NCBI RefSeq assembly: GCF_022414535.1
Contig: NZ_JADWYM010000012.1
Location: 62,001 to 126,000 of the forward strand
Length of the DNA stretch: 64,000 bases
Source of the DNA: Streptomyces sp. MUM 2J
GTDB taxonomy: Bacteria; Actinomycetota; Actinomycetes; Streptomycetales; Streptomycetaceae
Reading direction: 5' to 3'
Part shown: positions 16,066-26,407 of the stretch, piece after piece
How the letters are laid out: each line of letters opens with the position of its first letter
How positions within the stretch are numbered: the first letter of the stretch is position 1
The notes under the pieces: model-generated
Databases searched by the model: none
The model's input: the letters and a program-made list of their open reading frames with translations, nothing else
Told to the model about the DNA's origin: nothing
Made by a program: the position numbers and the translations under genes

Positions 16066-17472
16066 CTAGGCGAGGAACGTCCTGAGCTCGTGGACGAGCT
16101 TGCGGATGTGGCCGGAGACGACCGGCGTGCCGAGGTCCTTGAAACGGTCCTTGAACCAGGGGTTGACGCTCCCGCGACCGGCGCTTGTCACCGAGCCGAC
16201 GGGGATGAATCTGGCGCCGGAACGGTGGATGGCCGCCATGCTCTCGAACAGCGGTCCGCCTTTCCATTCGTAGAAGTCGGAGATCCACACCACGACCGTG
16301 TTGCGCGGTTCGGCGATCTTCGGCTGGGCCAGAGCCATGGCGACCGTGCCGTCCGTGCCACCGCCGAGGTTGGTGCGCAGCAGCGTCTCGAAGGGGTCGT
16401 TCACCCAGGGGGTGAGGTCGAGCGCCTGGGTGTCGTAGGCGATCAGGTGGACGTCGACCTTGGGCAGTCCCGCGAAGATGGAGGCGAGGATGGTGCAGTT
16501 GACCATCGAGTCGACCATGGAACCCGACTGGTCGACGACCACGATCAGTCGCTGCGGCGTCGTCCTGCGGGCGGTGTGCCGGTAGTAGAGGCGGTCGACG
16601 TAGAGCCGCTCCTCCTCGGGGTCCCAGTTGGTGAGGTTCTTCCAGATCGTGCGGTCGAGGTCGAGGTTGCGGAAGACCCGCTTGGGCGGGACCGACCGGT
16701 CCAGGGTGCCGGCGGATGCCTTCTCCACCTGGGTGCGCAGTACTTCGGCGACCTCGTCGACGAAGCGGCGGATCAGGGCTTTGGCGTTGGCCAGGGCGAC
16801 ACCGGAGAGGTTGTTCTTGTCGCGCAGCAGCTGCTCGATGAGCGACATGCTCGGCGTGAGCTGTGCGGCGAGCCGCGGGTCGGCGAGGACCTCGCGCAGG
16901 TGCATGCGCTTGACCAGATCGGCCTCCAGGGCGCCGAGTTCGGGTCCGATCGCCGGAAGCAGCGTGCTCAGGTCGGGTGCCCGGCCGCCGGCTGCCGTGC
17001 CCGTCGGACCGGCCGCGGAGCCCGCACCGCCGCGCTGGCCGCGCAGTTCGCCCGGCCGGCACCCCAGGGCACGCTCCAGCCAGGCCGTGTCGGACTGCCA
17101 GCGGGCGAGCTGCCCGGCGGTGACCGTGCCGGTGCCGGTCGCGAACACGTTGAGCAGCACCTTGGACGCCAGCGCGGCCCGCCGGACCTCGGCGGTCCGG
17201 TCCCGGTCCGAGCCGTCGGACTCGGGCACCATCAGCCCGTCGAACTCGGCCGCCAGTTCGGGGTGGCGCTGCACGAGGGCGTCGACGGAGGACTGCGGGT
17301 CCAGCAGCGCGGGCGGCAGTCCGATGTCCTCGACGACGGCGAGGGACGCGGTCTCGAGGCCGGGCTGCTCCTCGGGGTCGAGGAGGCGGGCGAGCAGCCG
17401 CCAGTACAGAAGCTGCCGCCGGTTGCCGTCGGCGTCGGGCAGGGCGGGGCCCTCGGTGGTGTGGTCGGTCAT
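16066..17472 (-). CDS. VWA domain protein (MoxR partner)
   Basis: A 468-residue protein with a helical N-terminal half and a C-terminal von Willebrand factor A domain. The metal-ion-dependent adhesion site is complete: DQSGS at 314-318, GGGTDG at 370-375, and the acidic ISDF at 397-400. A low-complexity Gly/Ala linker lies at 145-165. No signal peptide, so it is cytoplasmic. VWA proteins of this kind bind MoxR ATPases and recruit clients. Its ATG overlaps the SWIM stop (ATGA), giving strict coupling to the upstream gene. Confidence 0.88.
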   Translation of the reverse strand: MTDHTTEGPALPDADGNRRQLLYWRLLARLLDPEEQPGLETASLAVVEDIGLPPALLDPQSSVDALVQRHPELAAEFDGLMVPESDGSDRDRTAEVRRAALASKVLLNVFATGTGTVTAGQLARWQSDTAWLERALGCRPGELRGQRGGAGSAAGPTGTAAGGRAPDLSTLLPAIGPELGALEADLVKRMHLREVLADPRLAAQLTPSMSLIEQLLRDKNNLSGVALANAKALIRRFVDEVAEVLRTQVEKASAGTLDRSVPPKRVFRNLDLDRTIWKNLTNWDPEEERLYVDRLYYRHTARRTTPQRLIVVVDQSGSMVDSMVNCTILASIFAGLPKVDVHLIAYDTQALDLTPWVNDPFETLLRTNLGGGTDGTVAMALAQPKIAEPRNTVVVWISDFYEWKGGPLFESMAAIHRSGARFIPVGSVTSAGRGSVNPWFKDRFKDLGTPVVSGHIRKLVHELRTFLA

Positions 17473-19400
17473 TTCCGCAGCAGCCTTCCCGCACGTTCGC
17501 GCAGCACGGCCACCGCGTCGGTGGCGGCCTTCTCGGCCCTCAGCCCGGCCTTGTCGGTGGTACCGGCGGCCCAGGCCCCGGCATGCAGCGCCACCGCCTT
17601 CCGGCGCACGGTGCTCTCCACGGCGAGCGGCTGGAGCAGGAAACGCCCGCCGTCCCAGCGGAGCAGCCCGATACAGGCACGGGACGCGGCGACGGCCTGC
17701 GGGGTGAGCGGGCCGGCGGACGGGACGCGGTCGGTGTCGACGGTCAGCCGGTGCCCGGGGAGGACGAACGTCAGGGTGTCGTCGTCCTGTTCGGCGGCGT
17801 AGTCCTCCAGGAGGACCGGGTGGGCGAGAGACGCCGGGTGCCGGTCCAGGGGGGCCACGGGTGCCGCGGTGGCGGTGGGCAGGACGACGCGTGCGGTGGC
17901 GAAGGGGTCGGCGGGCTCACCCGGGCGGGCGTGCTCGTCGTCCCAGAGCAGCTCGCCCTCGGCGGTGACGGGCATGTCGACGACGTCCATGCAGCGACCC
18001 TCGGCCGCGGACGCCAGGAGCGCCATGTGCGGACGCAGCAGTTGCCAGAGGCCGGCGCCGAGGACGGTGTCGGGCTTCGGCACGGACACGCTCGCCCGGA
18101 CCAGCCGGGGCGTGCTCCCGTCGGCGGGTTCGAGCACGGCGTGGACCTGGGCCTGGGCGGCCGTGGCGTGTTCCTGGACGTCGACGCCGAGCGGCAGCAG
18201 CCTGCCGGTGGCGGTTTCGGGGGCGGACGCTGCGGCGGTTCCGGGCACCGTCAGCAGCATGCCGCGCGCCCACAGGTCCGCCCAGCGGCGCAGGGGTGCC
18301 CGGTCCAGCGAGGCGCCCGGGCAGGACGCGGCGAGCTCGGCGGCGAAGCCGTCGAGGAGGGTGGCCGCCCGGCGCAGCTCCGGGTCGGGGAGCATCGCGG
18401 AGATCACCTGGCCGGAGCCGGCGACCAGGTCGTGGTCGATGCCATGCCAGCCCGTACGTGCCAGGTCGCAGAGCCAGGAGCGGGCGGCGGCGAGCAGGTT
18501 CGCCGCCTGCGGCCCGGCGGCGGTGTAACCGGGTTCCTCGGTGCGGGTCCGGCCGGTCACCTCGTCGGCGCGTGCGGTGAGCGCGTCGTGCGCGGCGCCG
18601 AGCAGCGCGGTGCGGGCGGCGGCGAGTGCGAGGAGGTGGTCCTCGCCCGCGGCGCCGGCCGCCGCCTTGTCGGCGGCTTCGCAGACGGCGTCGGCGAGCG
18701 GGGTCGCGGCGACCGCGTCGGCGAGCTCCCGCAGCGCCGCCGCCTGGTCGGGCCCGGGGCGCGCGAGGCCGCCGGACAGGCTCCGGTCGAAGGCGTCGAC
18801 GGGGGCGAGGGCCTCGGCGAGCCCGTCGACGGGCTCGCCGAGCAGGTCGTGCTCCTCGGCGGCGGTCGCCGTGCCGGCGTCGCGCAGCGGCGCCGCGGTG
18901 TCCTCCGCCCGCGTGGGCGGGAACCACTGCATCTCCGGCAACGGCGAGGTGACCGGGGCGAGTTCCAGATAGGCCAGATGGCGCAGGAAGCGGCTGAAGA
19001 CCGAGGCGGCGGCGTTGCCGCCGGCCGGGGAAGGGCGGGTCGCGCTCATGGCGGCGCGGACGGTCTGCGCGTTCGCCTCGGCGTCGCCGAGGTCGACCCT
19101 CAGGTAGCGGGCCACGCGCTCGGCGCCGAACTGCAGGACCGCCTCGTTGACGAGAGCGCCTATGTGATTGCAGAAGCCACCGCGGGCGCCGCCGCAGGGG
19201 CGGTTGTTGTTGGTGCTGCACGCGTAGGCGTACGTACGGGTGGTGACCGCGGAGACGTAGACCCGCTCGACGGCCGAGCCGCTGGAGACGACACCCTGCA
19301 GGCGTCCCTCGGCCAGCTCCACGAACGGAACCTTGGCGAGCTTGCGCGGCCGGGCGGGCGGCAGCACCCGCGCCGCGCTCGACCTCTCGAAGCCGGACAA
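17469..19400 (-). CDS. SWIM zinc-finger protein, first gene of the MoxR cassette
   Basis: A 643-residue cytoplasmic protein. The start chosen is TTG at 19400 because AAAGGAG lies eight bases upstream and no earlier in-frame codon has a ribosome site. The zinc-binding element is Cys61, Cys69, Cys77 and His79, ending in FCNHIGALV. The C-x-H end matches SWIM fingers, although the usual CxC pair is spread out. The rest is Ala-rich and helical. SWIM domains bind DNA or protein. It leads SWIM-VWA-MoxR-DUF5682, so it may be the sensing or targeting subunit, which is inference. Confidence 0.8.
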   Translation of the reverse strand: MSGFERSSAARVLPPARPRKLAKVPFVELAEGRLQGVVSSGSAVERVYVSAVTTRTYAYACSTNNNRPCGGARGGFCNHIGALVNEAVLQFGAERVARYLRVDLGDAEANAQTVRAAMSATRPSPAGGNAAASVFSRFLRHLAYLELAPVTSPLPEMQWFPPTRAEDTAAPLRDAGTATAAEEHDLLGEPVDGLAEALAPVDAFDRSLSGGLARPGPDQAAALRELADAVAATPLADAVCEAADKAAAGAAGEDHLLALAAARTALLGAAHDALTARADEVTGRTRTEEPGYTAAGPQAANLLAAARSWLCDLARTGWHGIDHDLVAGSGQVISAMLPDPELRRAATLLDGFAAELAASCPGASLDRAPLRRWADLWARGMLLTVPGTAAASAPETATGRLLPLGVDVQEHATAAQAQVHAVLEPADGSTPRLVRASVSVPKPDTVLGAGLWQLLRPHMALLASAAEGRCMDVVDMPVTAEGELLWDDEHARPGEPADPFATARVVLPTATAAPVAPLDRHPASLAHPVLLEDYAAEQDDDTLTFVLPGHRLTVDTDRVPSAGPLTPQAVAASRACIGLLRWDGGRFLLQPLAVESTVRRKAVALHAGAWAAGTTDKAGLRAEKAATDAVAVLRERAGRLLRK

Positions 19401-19539
19401 CGCATCATCTCCTTTGCAGCACGAGGGAAGACCCGCGCCGGACCGGCGGGGCACCAACGAACCTAGTGGGGACCACTGACAACGCCCCCCCGTGCCCGGT
19501 GCGCGCGGGCCACCCCGGCCTGCTCCCTCGTCAGGCGGT

Positions 19540-19567
19540 GCGCGCCGCCGACCGGTCGGCGGCGCGC
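19540..19567. repeat. Perfect 28-bp palindrome upstream of the SWIM operon
   Basis: The left arm GCGCGCCGCCGACC (19540-19553) is followed without a spacer by its exact complement (19554-19567). It is 140 bases before the SWIM start. It could be an operator for the cassette or, as RNA, a 12-bp stem with a CCGG loop. Confidence 0.9.
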
Positions 19568-19835
19568 GAGGCACCCGCCGTCGTGCTCACGGCGCGGCCC
19601 CGGTACGTCGTCCTGGCGGGGTCCACGACAGGATCGCCGAGAACGATCCGGCCACCGCGGCGCAGTGCGTCGCACGCGCCGGTGGGCAGGGCCACATGGC
19701 AGCTCCCCCTGCCGTCCCGGCCGTCGCGCCTCGTTCGCCCTGTGCCCGTGCCCGTGCCCCGCCGCGCCGGGCGCCGTCCGCCCCCGGCGATACCGGGGCG
19801 GCAGGCACGGCCTGCTGCCGGGGTCGGGGCGGGAC

Positions 19836-19866
19836 GGGGACGGCGCGGGGCGCGCCCGCCGTCCCC
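19836..19866 (-). terminator. Terminator hairpin after crtV
   Basis: GGGGACGGCG (19836-19845) and CGCCGTCCCC (19857-19866) form a perfect 10-bp stem with an 11-base loop, beginning 14 bases beyond the crtV stop on the minus strand. Confidence 0.6.
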
Positions 19867-19879
19867 GGCTGCCGTGGGG

Positions 19880-20893
19880 TCAGCCGGGGAACCCTCCCGT
19901 GGACCTGAGCCGCCACCGCCGTTCCGCGTAGGCCAGGTCGTCGCGCCACAGACGCGACGCCGCGGTGCGCATCAGCGGGCGCACCAGGGGCGCGGCCCTG
20001 CGGGCGACAGCGAATCCGGGGCGGTCGGAGGCCGCCACCACCGCTTCGACGACGGCCGTCCGCGGGCGGCCCCGTTCGTCCGGTCCCAGGGGCGTGGCGT
20101 GGGTCTCGACGACGGAGCCCCGCCCCTCCCCCTCGGTGATGTGCATGACGACCGTGCGGGGTTCGGGGGCGGTGAAGACGGCGCGGACCGGGACGACGAG
20201 CCTGCCCGCCACCTTGAAGGAGACGTCGACGGTGAAGCCGTCGTCGGTGTCCCCGGGACTCCTGGGGGTGTCCACCACCGTGAGGTCGACGAACGAGTAC
20301 GGGTGGAACCAGGCGCCGTGCCAGGGATCGAGACGGTTGGCGACGACGTCCTCGGGCTCGCAGACACCGGTGCCCACGTAGACCGATGCCACGGAACGGG
20401 CCGGGTCCGGCCGCCGCGGGACGACCGGGGCGTCCAGCGGCGGTTCCGCGCCGGCGCCGTCCAGCCGTACCCAGAGCAGCACGCCGTCGTCGTGGACGGG
20501 CAGCGGCTCCCAGCCCGCGAACGGGGTGCCGTTCAGGGCGAGTCCGTGCCAGTGGCAGACCAGGGTGCCGCAGCGGACCGGGCTGTCGGCCAGGGGGGCG
20601 CCCAGGTGCGGGCAGACCCCGGGCCCGGCGAGCGGTCGGCCGTCGGGGCCGCGCCAGACGACCACCTCCCGTCCGGCCACCGTCCGCGCCAGCGGCCGGG
20701 CCTCGCGCAGGGTGCGGGAGGCGCCGACGACGAACCAGTTGCCGGAGGGGCGGGCCTGGGCCCGCTTCAGCGCCTGCGCGATCACCGCGGGTTTCGCGTC
20801 GCGCCAGGTGGGCTGCTGGCGTTCCCAGGGGACCGGACGCCTGCGCAGGGAGAGCGGAAGGCGGCGGCGCCGGTCGGGCGGAGCGGGGCTCAC
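19880..20893 (-). CDS. crtV: Rieske [2Fe-2S] oxygenase-like protein, fourth gene of crtEIBV operon
   Basis: A 337-residue Rieske iron-sulfur protein. The cluster ligands are visible as CPHLGAPL and CHWHGLAL (C-x-H ... C-x-x-H). A longer C-terminal domain follows with the His/Asp-rich block [15 protein letters not shown], which could hold a catalytic site. The start is GTG at 20893, overlapping the crtB stop (GTGA); a longer open frame upstream lies inside crtB. The symbol is given by position in the conserved crtE-I-B-V order; older literature named crtV on weak similarity. The role in carotenoid synthesis is not established. A hairpin follows the stop. Confidence 0.72.
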   Translation of the reverse strand: MSPAPPDRRRRLPLSLRRRPVPWERQQPTWRDAKPAVIAQALKRAQARPSGNWFVVGASRTLREARPLARTVAGREVVVWRGPDGRPLAGPGVCPHLGAPLADSPVRCGTLVCHWHGLALNGTPFAGWEPLPVHDDGVLLWVRLDGAGAEPPLDAPVVPRRPDPARSVASVYVGTGVCEPEDVVANRLDPWHGAWFHPYSFVDLTVVDTPRSPGDTDDGFTVDVSFKVAGRLVVPVRAVFTAPEPRTVVMHITEGEGRGSVVETHATPLGPDERGRPRTAVVEAVVAASDRPGFAVARRAAPLVRPLMRTAASRLWRDDLAYAERRWRLRSTGGFPG

Positions 20894-21915
20894 GCGGCCT
20901 CCCCGGGGGAGGTCCGGTTCGCGGGACCGGAGGCGACGGGCCGGGGTTCGGGTCCGTTCGGCGCGGCGTCCGGGGCGGTCCGCCCGTGGCGGAGCCGTGC
21001 GACGGCCACCCGGGCGAGGCCGTCCGCGGCGACCGCCGCCCGGCGCCTGCGGGGCACCGCAGCGCGGCGGTGCAGGACGGCGTACCCGTCGCGGGCGACG
21101 GCGTCCAGGATGCCGCCGTAGAGCACGTGGGCGGTGCGGATGCAGGGACGTGCGACCGGGTCGAGCAGGGCGATCCCGGGTGCCGCCTGACGGTAGACGT
21201 CGCGGGTGAGCGCCTCGAACTCCTTCAGGGCGGCCGTGACCCGGGGGTCGGCGCGGCCGGTGTTCCGGCACCGGTGCAGCAGGTCCCGGTCGACGCCGTG
21301 GCCGGCGAGCAGGTCGGCGGGGACGTACACGCGGCCGCGGTCGAGGTCCTCGCCGACGTCCCGCAGGAAGTTGGTGAGCTGGAACGCCACGCCGAGGGCT
21401 GCGGCGTACGGGGCGGCCTCCTCCCTCGGGACCACCGTGCCCAGCACGGGCAGCATCTGCAGGCCGATCACCGCCGCCGAGCCGTGCATGTAGCGCCGCA
21501 GGTCGGCGTAGGTCGGGTAGTCGGTCACCACCAGGTCCGCACGCATCGCCGTCATGAAGTCGCGGAAGTGGTCGTGCGGGATGGCGTACCGGCGCGCGGT
21601 GTCGGCGACGGCCTGCACCACCGGTTCGCTGCTGTGTCCGCGGTGCAGGCCGTCCTCGAGGCGTTCCTGGAGCCGGACGAGGGCCGTGCCGCGGTCGGCG
21701 GTGCGGTCGCCGGGGGCGAGGGAGTCGACGATGTCGTCGGCCCAGCGGGCGAAGCCGTACAGGGCGTGGACGGCGGGCCGGCGCTCTACGGGCAGCAGCC
21801 GGGTGGCGAGGAAGTACGTCTTGCCGTGCCGGGCGTTGAGGGTGCGGCAGTGCCGGTAGGCGGCGCGCAGCGCGGGGTCGGTGATCCGGGCCGCGTCGAG
21901 TTCCCGTTCGCTCAT
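20890..21915 (-). CDS. crtB: Phytoene synthase
   Basis: A 341-residue squalene/phytoene synthase that condenses two geranylgeranyl diphosphates to phytoene. Asp-rich motif one is DDIVD (60-64); the second region is [14 protein letters not shown], the strongest family signature. [12 protein letters not shown] and [13 protein letters not shown] are characteristic. ATG at 21915 overlaps the crtI stop (ATGA). The Arg/Pro-rich C-terminal tail of about 50 residues is longer than the core enzyme and looks disordered. It is the third gene of crtE-I-B-V. Confidence 0.93.
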   Translation of the reverse strand: MSERELDAARITDPALRAAYRHCRTLNARHGKTYFLATRLLPVERRPAVHALYGFARWADDIVDSLAPGDRTADRGTALVRLQERLEDGLHRGHSSEPVVQAVADTARRYAIPHDHFRDFMTAMRADLVVTDYPTYADLRRYMHGSAAVIGLQMLPVLGTVVPREEAAPYAAALGVAFQLTNFLRDVGEDLDRGRVYVPADLLAGHGVDRDLLHRCRNTGRADPRVTAALKEFEALTRDVYRQAAPGIALLDPVARPCIRTAHVLYGGILDAVARDGYAVLHRRAAVPRRRRAAVAADGLARVAVARLRHGRTAPDAAPNGPEPRPVASGPANRTSPGEAA

Positions 21916-23462
21916 GGGGTGACCTCCTCCTGCACGGGGGTCCGCTCGGGGCGGGGGCGGGGGCGGGCGGTGGCGCGGGTGGGCAGCCCGGTGATGCGCG
22001 CGGCGGCGAGCTTGCCCGACACCAGCACCGTGGGAACGCCGACGCCGGGGGTGGTCCCGCAGCCGGCGAGCACGGCGTTCTCCGTGCCGCGGACCAGGTT
22101 GCGGGGCCGGAACGGGCCGGTCTGGGCGAACGTGTGGGCCGCGGAGAACGGTGTGCCGGCGGCGTGTCCCCGGTCGTGCCAGTCGGCGGGTGTGACCAGG
22201 CATTCCTCCTCGATGGCGGAGGCGATGCCGTCGAGGCCGCGGCGTTGCAGTTCGCGCAGGATCGTGTCGCGGTAGCGCGGGCCCAGGTCGCCCCACTCGG
22301 CGGCGCTCGGGCCGATGTCGGTGTTGGGGCACGGGGCGAGGATGTAGTGCAGGTGCCGGCCGGGGGGCGCGAGCCCGGGGTCGGTGGCGGTGGGCCGGGT
22401 GATGAGCAGGGAGGGATCGCTCATCAGCCGTCCGCTGCGGGTGAGTTCGTCGAAGGTGGAACGCCAGGCCGCGCCGAAGGAGAGGGTGTGGTGGGCGAGT
22501 TGGGGCCAGGTGCGGTCGGTGCCGGCGTGCAGCACCACGGCGGACGGAGCGTGCCGGAGCCTCATCGGCCTGTGCGGCCGGTGGCCGAGGAGCCGGTAGG
22601 CGGCGGGCAGGTCGGGGGTGAGGACGACCGCGTCGCAGGGGATGCGTTCCTGGTCGGTGACGACGGCCGTGACCCGCTCGCCGGAGCGTTCGAGGCGGGT
22701 CACCCGGTGGCCGAGCCGCAGGTCGGCGCCCGCGTCGGTGGCGGCGTCGGCCATGGCCTGCGGCAGGGCGTGCATGCCTCCACGCGGGAAGTACACGCCG
22801 GCGACGGTGTCCATGTAGGCGATGACGGCGTACGCGGCGAGGGCGCGGGCCGGTGGGACACCCGCGTACAGGGACTGGAAGGAGAAGACGCGGCGCAGCC
22901 TCCCGTCGCTCAGGAATCCGCCGATCCGGGCGTCGAGCCGGCCGAGGCCGCCGAGCGCCGCGAGCCGGGCGAGGTCGGGGGTGAGCAGGTCGAGCGGGGA
23001 GTCGAAGTTGGCGTCGATGAAGCGGCGCATCTGGACCTGGTAGAGCTTCTCCAGCCAGGCGCGCAGCCGCCGGTAGCCGGCGGCGTCGGCCGGTCCTGCG
23101 AAACGTTCGACCTCGGCGGTCATCGCGTCGGCGTCGGTGTGGACGTCGAGGGCGCTTCCGTCGGCGAAGCAGGCCCGGTAGGCGGGGTGGAGGGGGATGA
23201 GGTCGACGCGTCGGCGCAGGCTGTCGCCGACCGCGGCGAAGGCCTCGTCGGCGAGGTCGGGCATGGTCAGCACGGTGGGTCCGGTGTCGATCCGGTAGCC
23301 GCCCAGGGCGCGGTGCCCGGCCCTGCCACCCGGGAGGGCGTCGCGCTCGACCACGGTGACACGGCGTCCGGCGCCCAGCAGGTGGAGGGCGGACGACAGT
23401 CCGGCCAGTCCGGCGCCGACCACCACGACGTGGTCGGTGCGTCCGGGCAGTGTGCGGCTCAT
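21912..23462 (-). CDS. crtI: Phytoene desaturase
   Basis: A 516-residue FAD enzyme that introduces double bases into phytoene to give lycopene. The dinucleotide motif [17 protein letters not shown] near residues 12-28 is followed by [11 protein letters not shown]. The C-terminal CrtI signature [20 protein letters not shown] is complete. ATG at 23462 overlaps the crtE stop, and its own stop overlaps crtB, so the operon is translationally coupled throughout. A Pro/Arg-rich tail follows the last helix. Length matches the family. Confidence 0.93.
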   Translation of the reverse strand: MSRTLPGRTDHVVVVGAGLAGLSSALHLLGAGRRVTVVERDALPGGRAGHRALGGYRIDTGPTVLTMPDLADEAFAAVGDSLRRRVDLIPLHPAYRACFADGSALDVHTDADAMTAEVERFAGPADAAGYRRLRAWLEKLYQVQMRRFIDANFDSPLDLLTPDLARLAALGGLGRLDARIGGFLSDGRLRRVFSFQSLYAGVPPARALAAYAVIAYMDTVAGVYFPRGGMHALPQAMADAATDAGADLRLGHRVTRLERSGERVTAVVTDQERIPCDAVVLTPDLPAAYRLLGHRPHRPMRLRHAPSAVVLHAGTDRTWPQLAHHTLSFGAAWRSTFDELTRSGRLMSDPSLLITRPTATDPGLAPPGRHLHYILAPCPNTDIGPSAAEWGDLGPRYRDTILRELQRRGLDGIASAIEEECLVTPADWHDRGHAAGTPFSAAHTFAQTGPFRPRNLVRGTENAVLAGCGTTPGVGVPTVLVSGKLAAARITGLPTRATARPRPRPERTPVQEEVTP

Positions 23463-24805
23463 CCTCGGCTCTCCTCTGCGCAGGCGGTCCGCGGCACGGA
23501 TGCGGGGGTGCCCGGTGCGGGGCGGGGTCCGCAGGCGGTGCTGGCGGCTGCCGCGGCGCCGAGCATCGTGCGCAGCCTGGGGCCGGTGTCCGGGTCGAGG
23601 ACGGCACCGTCGAAGTGGCGCAGCCCCTGCGCGACGAGCCGGTCGATCTTCGTCTCGACGGTGGCGCGGGCGCCCGTGCCGGTCAGCACGTCCCGTACGT
23701 CGTCGAGGTCCGCGAGGGTGAGGCCGGTGTTCCCGAGGCAGCGGTCGAGCACGCCGAGGGCGGCGCGGTCCCCGGCGGCCTCGGCGCGGGCGCGGGCCAG
23801 GGCGACCAGGTAGGTGGGCTTGCCCTCGCGGATGTCGCCGCCGCAGGTCTTGCCCGTCCGGCAGGGATCGCCGAAGAGGTCGTCGAGGTCGTCCCGGAGC
23901 TGGAAGGCCATGCCGACGCACCTGCCGGCCGAGCAGAGCCGCTTGAGGGTGGCGTCGTCCGCGCCGGCCAGGGCGGCGCCCAGGGCGAGAGGGCGTTCCA
24001 CCGAGTACAGGGCGCTCTTCAGACAGGCGGCACGCAGGGCGCGCGGCATGGACAGGGCGCCCGTGGTCTGGCCCTGGACGTCGAGGTACTGGCCGGCGAC
24101 CATCTCCGTGCGCATGTCGCTCCACAGGCGGCGCACCACGATCGCGGTCCAGGCGGGCAGCGGGGTCTCGGCCACCAGGTCGTCGGCCCAGGCGAGGGCG
24201 AGGTCGCCGGCGAGGATCGCGGCCGATTCCCCGAAGCGGCCGACGCGGTCGGGCGGTGCGTGGTCGGCGTACTGCACGCGGACGTCCGCGTGCAGTGAGG
24301 GCCGGCCCCGGCGCAGGGACGAGCGGTCCATCACGTCGTCGTGGACGAGCGCGCAGGTCTGGAGGAGTTCGAGCGCCGCGCCGGTCCGCAGGGCGGCCGT
24401 GACCGCCGCCGGGTCCGATCCGCCGCAGGCCCGCAGGGACCACCACAGCAGCTGGGCCCGGACGCGTTTGCCGCCCTCCTGGGTGAAGCGCGCGACCCGG
24501 TCGGCCAGGTCCCTCGCGAACAGCGGATCGACCAGGCCGGCGCGGGCCAGGCGGTCGGCCAGCACATGCTCCAGCATGCGGCCGACGGCGGCGGGCACGT
24601 CGGCGTCGACGGTGTGCGCGTCGCCCAGGACCGCGGGCAGCGGGCCGTCCCGGCGGAGCGCGTCCGTGGCGACGGCCGCGGGGCCGTGGTCGACGTCGGC
24701 GGACGGTCCGTCGGGTCGCGCCCGGGCGGGCGATCCCGACACGGGGACCAGGCGTGGCACGGGCGGCATGGCCGCCGGGTATTCCTTCGCCTGTGTGGGC
24801 CGCAT
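23459..24805 (-). CDS. crtE: Geranylgeranyl diphosphate synthase
   Basis: A 448-residue trans-isoprenyl diphosphate synthase supplying C20 precursor. The first Asp-rich motif is DDVMD (156-160); the second is the DDLDD of [26 protein letters not shown] marks the substrate-binding Lys/Arg. The N-terminal 60 residues are Pro/Ala-rich and outside the catalytic fold, making it longer than usual (about 350). GAGGAA precedes the ATG. It is the first gene of the minus-strand operon, divergent from crtY across 382 bases that must hold both promoters. Confidence 0.93.
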   Translation of the reverse strand: MRPTQAKEYPAAMPPVPRLVPVSGSPARARPDGPSADVDHGPAAVATDALRRDGPLPAVLGDAHTVDADVPAAVGRMLEHVLADRLARAGLVDPLFARDLADRVARFTQEGGKRVRAQLLWWSLRACGGSDPAAVTAALRTGAALELLQTCALVHDDVMDRSSLRRGRPSLHADVRVQYADHAPPDRVGRFGESAAILAGDLALAWADDLVAETPLPAWTAIVVRRLWSDMRTEMVAGQYLDVQGQTTGALSMPRALRAACLKSALYSVERPLALGAALAGADDATLKRLCSAGRCVGMAFQLRDDLDDLFGDPCRTGKTCGGDIREGKPTYLVALARARAEAAGDRAALGVLDRCLGNTGLTLADLDDVRDVLTGTGARATVETKIDRLVAQGLRHFDGAVLDPDTGPRLRTMLGAAAAASTACGPRPAPGTPASVPRTACAEESRG

Positions 24806-25187
24806 CCCGGTTCCTCTCGTCGTGGTTCTCGGTGTCTTTCGTCACCCGTCTGCTTCGGCGCGGGGGGCGTGTACGGATGCGGGGCGGTACCGGGCCTCGG
24901 TCGTGCCGGGCCGGCCGGTCGTCGGGGGCCCGTCCTCCGGGTGCGCCGCCCGGTCCGTCCCTTCCCGGTTCCGGTCCGCGGGTTCCGCACCGGGCGCCGC
25001 TCTTCCTCCGTCCGTGTCACGCGCCTGCGTCCGCCTTGCTGCATCTGCCGTCCCTCTCCCGCCCTGCTGCATCCGCCGGGGCCCGCGGCGGGGAAGCATG
25101 GCGTGCGGTGTGGGAACGGGAACCCGCCGTCGGCGCCGGCGCCGACGGCGGCTGCGCCGACCAGGGTCGGACACGGAGGGAGGCGGC
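24806..25187. promoter_or_regulatory. Divergent crtE/crtY promoter region with a repeated element
   Basis: A 382-base non-coding spacer between the two carotenoid operons. A 16-bp element occurs twice in direct orientation, CTTGCTGCATCTGCCG (25035-25050) and CCTGCTGCATCCGCCG (25063-25078), 28 bases apart and 14/16 identical. The core GCTGCATC recurs at 30032-30039 and, inverted, at 35841-35848. It may be bound by LitR or by the ECF sigma factor; -35/-10 elements could not be assigned. Confidence 0.5.
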
Positions 25188-26375
25188 GTGCCGGAGACCG
25201 AGGTGGCCGTGGTGGGTGCGGGAGCCGCGGGGCTGTCCCTGGCGCATCGGCTGGCCGATCGTGTGCCCGGCACGCGAACGCCGTCCGTGGTCCTGGTGGA
25301 CGCTCCCCCCGGCCCCCTGCGGCCACCTCCGCGGACCTGGTGCTTCTGGGAGGCGGGACGCGGCCGTTTCGACGCGGCGGTGCGGGCGGACTGGGGGCGG
25401 CTGCGGGTGCACCCGCCGGTGGGTGCACCCGTCGAGGGCGCCATCGCGCCCCTGCGCTACAAGATGATCCGTTCCGACGACTTCACGTGCCTGGTGGAAC
25501 GGGACCTGGGGCGCAGTCCCCACGTGCGGCGGGTGGAGGCGGTCGTGGAGACGGTGGAGGACGTCGCGGGGGGCGCCCGTGTGCACATGAAGGACGCCGA
25601 CGGACGGTCACGTGTGCTCAGCGCCCGCTGGGTCTTCGACTCCCGCCCGCTGGGCAGCCTGCCGGCCGCCCGGACGACGCTGCTGCAGCACTTCCACGGC
25701 TGGTTCGTACGCACGGCCCGGCCGGCGTTCGAGCCGGGCACGGCGGAGCTGATGGACTTCCGCACGCCGCAGCCCGCCCACGGCCTGTCCTTCGGGTACG
25801 TGCTGCCGCTCGGCGCCCACGAGGCGCTGGTCGAGTACACCGAGTTCTCGGCGCGCACGCTCACCGCGAGCGGCTACGACACAGCTGTGCGGCAGTACGC
25901 CGAGGAGGTGCTGCGGCTGGGTGCGGTCCGGACCCTGGCGACGGAGACCGGGGTGATCCCGATGACGGACGCGCCGGTACCGCGGCAAGTGGGGGCCTCG
26001 GTCTTCCGCATCGGTGCCGCGGGCGGGGCGACGCGCCCCGCAACCGGATACACCTTCGCCGGCGTGCAGCGGCAGACGCGGGCCGTGGCCGCCGCCCTGC
26101 GCCGGGGGCGGCGGCCGGTGCCGCCCGCCGTCCACTCCGCACGGTCGCGTGCCATGGACGCCGTACTGCTGCGGGCGCTGGACAGCGGACGGGTCGACGG
26201 CCCGGCGCTGTTCTCGCGGCTGTTCGCGGAGGTGCCCCTGGCACAGCTGCTCCGCTTCCTCGACGGGCGCACCCGCCTGTGGGAGGACCTCTCCATCGGC
26301 GTGCGCACCCCGGTCGGGCCGATGCTGCGGTCCGCGGTGGAGCTGCCCGGGCTGCCGCGCCGCCCCTTCGACTGA
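25188..26375 (+). CDS. crtY: Lycopene beta-cyclase
   Basis: A 395-residue FAD-type lycopene cyclase that forms beta-carotene. The N-terminal VAVVGAGAAGLSLAHRL is the dinucleotide motif; RTWCFWEAGRG and YKMIRSDDF are CrtY landmarks, and GAAGGATRPATGYTF is the conserved C-terminal flavin block. The GTG start is preceded by GGAGGGAGG. First gene of crtY-T-U on the plus strand, with a 32-base gap to crtT. Confidence 0.92.
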   Translation: MPETEVAVVGAGAAGLSLAHRLADRVPGTRTPSVVLVDAPPGPLRPPPRTWCFWEAGRGRFDAAVRADWGRLRVHPPVGAPVEGAIAPLRYKMIRSDDFTCLVERDLGRSPHVRRVEAVVETVEDVAGGARVHMKDADGRSRVLSARWVFDSRPLGSLPAARTTLLQHFHGWFVRTARPAFEPGTAELMDFRTPQPAHGLSFGYVLPLGAHEALVEYTEFSARTLTASGYDTAVRQYAEEVLRLGAVRTLATETGVIPMTDAPVPRQVGASVFRIGAAGGATRPATGYTFAGVQRQTRAVAAALRRGRRPVPPAVHSARSRAMDAVLLRALDSGRVDGPALFSRLFAEVPLAQLLRFLDGRTRLWEDLSIGVRTPVGPMLRSAVELPGLPRRPFD

Positions 26376-26407
26376 TCCGCCCCGTCCCTTCGTCTCCGGG
26401 AGACCGC

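Larger units (their letters stand above)
19401..19879. other. Intergenic region, 479 bases, between crtV end and SWIM operon start
   Basis: No coding signal. It must contain the SWIM operon promoter (minus strand, but upstream of 19400) and the end of the crtEIBV transcript, also minus. It holds a perfect 28-bp palindrome (19540-19567) and a terminator-like hairpin (19836-19866). Confidence 0.7.

Noticed and set aside
11713..17802. A plus-strand open frame of about 2000 codons opposite the MoxR operon
   Set aside because: It is the antisense shadow of four well-supported minus-strand genes; open antisense frames are expected at this GC content, and its translation shows no domain.
19401..19879. 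Short open frames in the spacer between crtV and the SWIM operon
   Set aside because: Arg/Pro/Ala low-complexity translations on both strands, no ribosome site, no third-position bias of a real gene.
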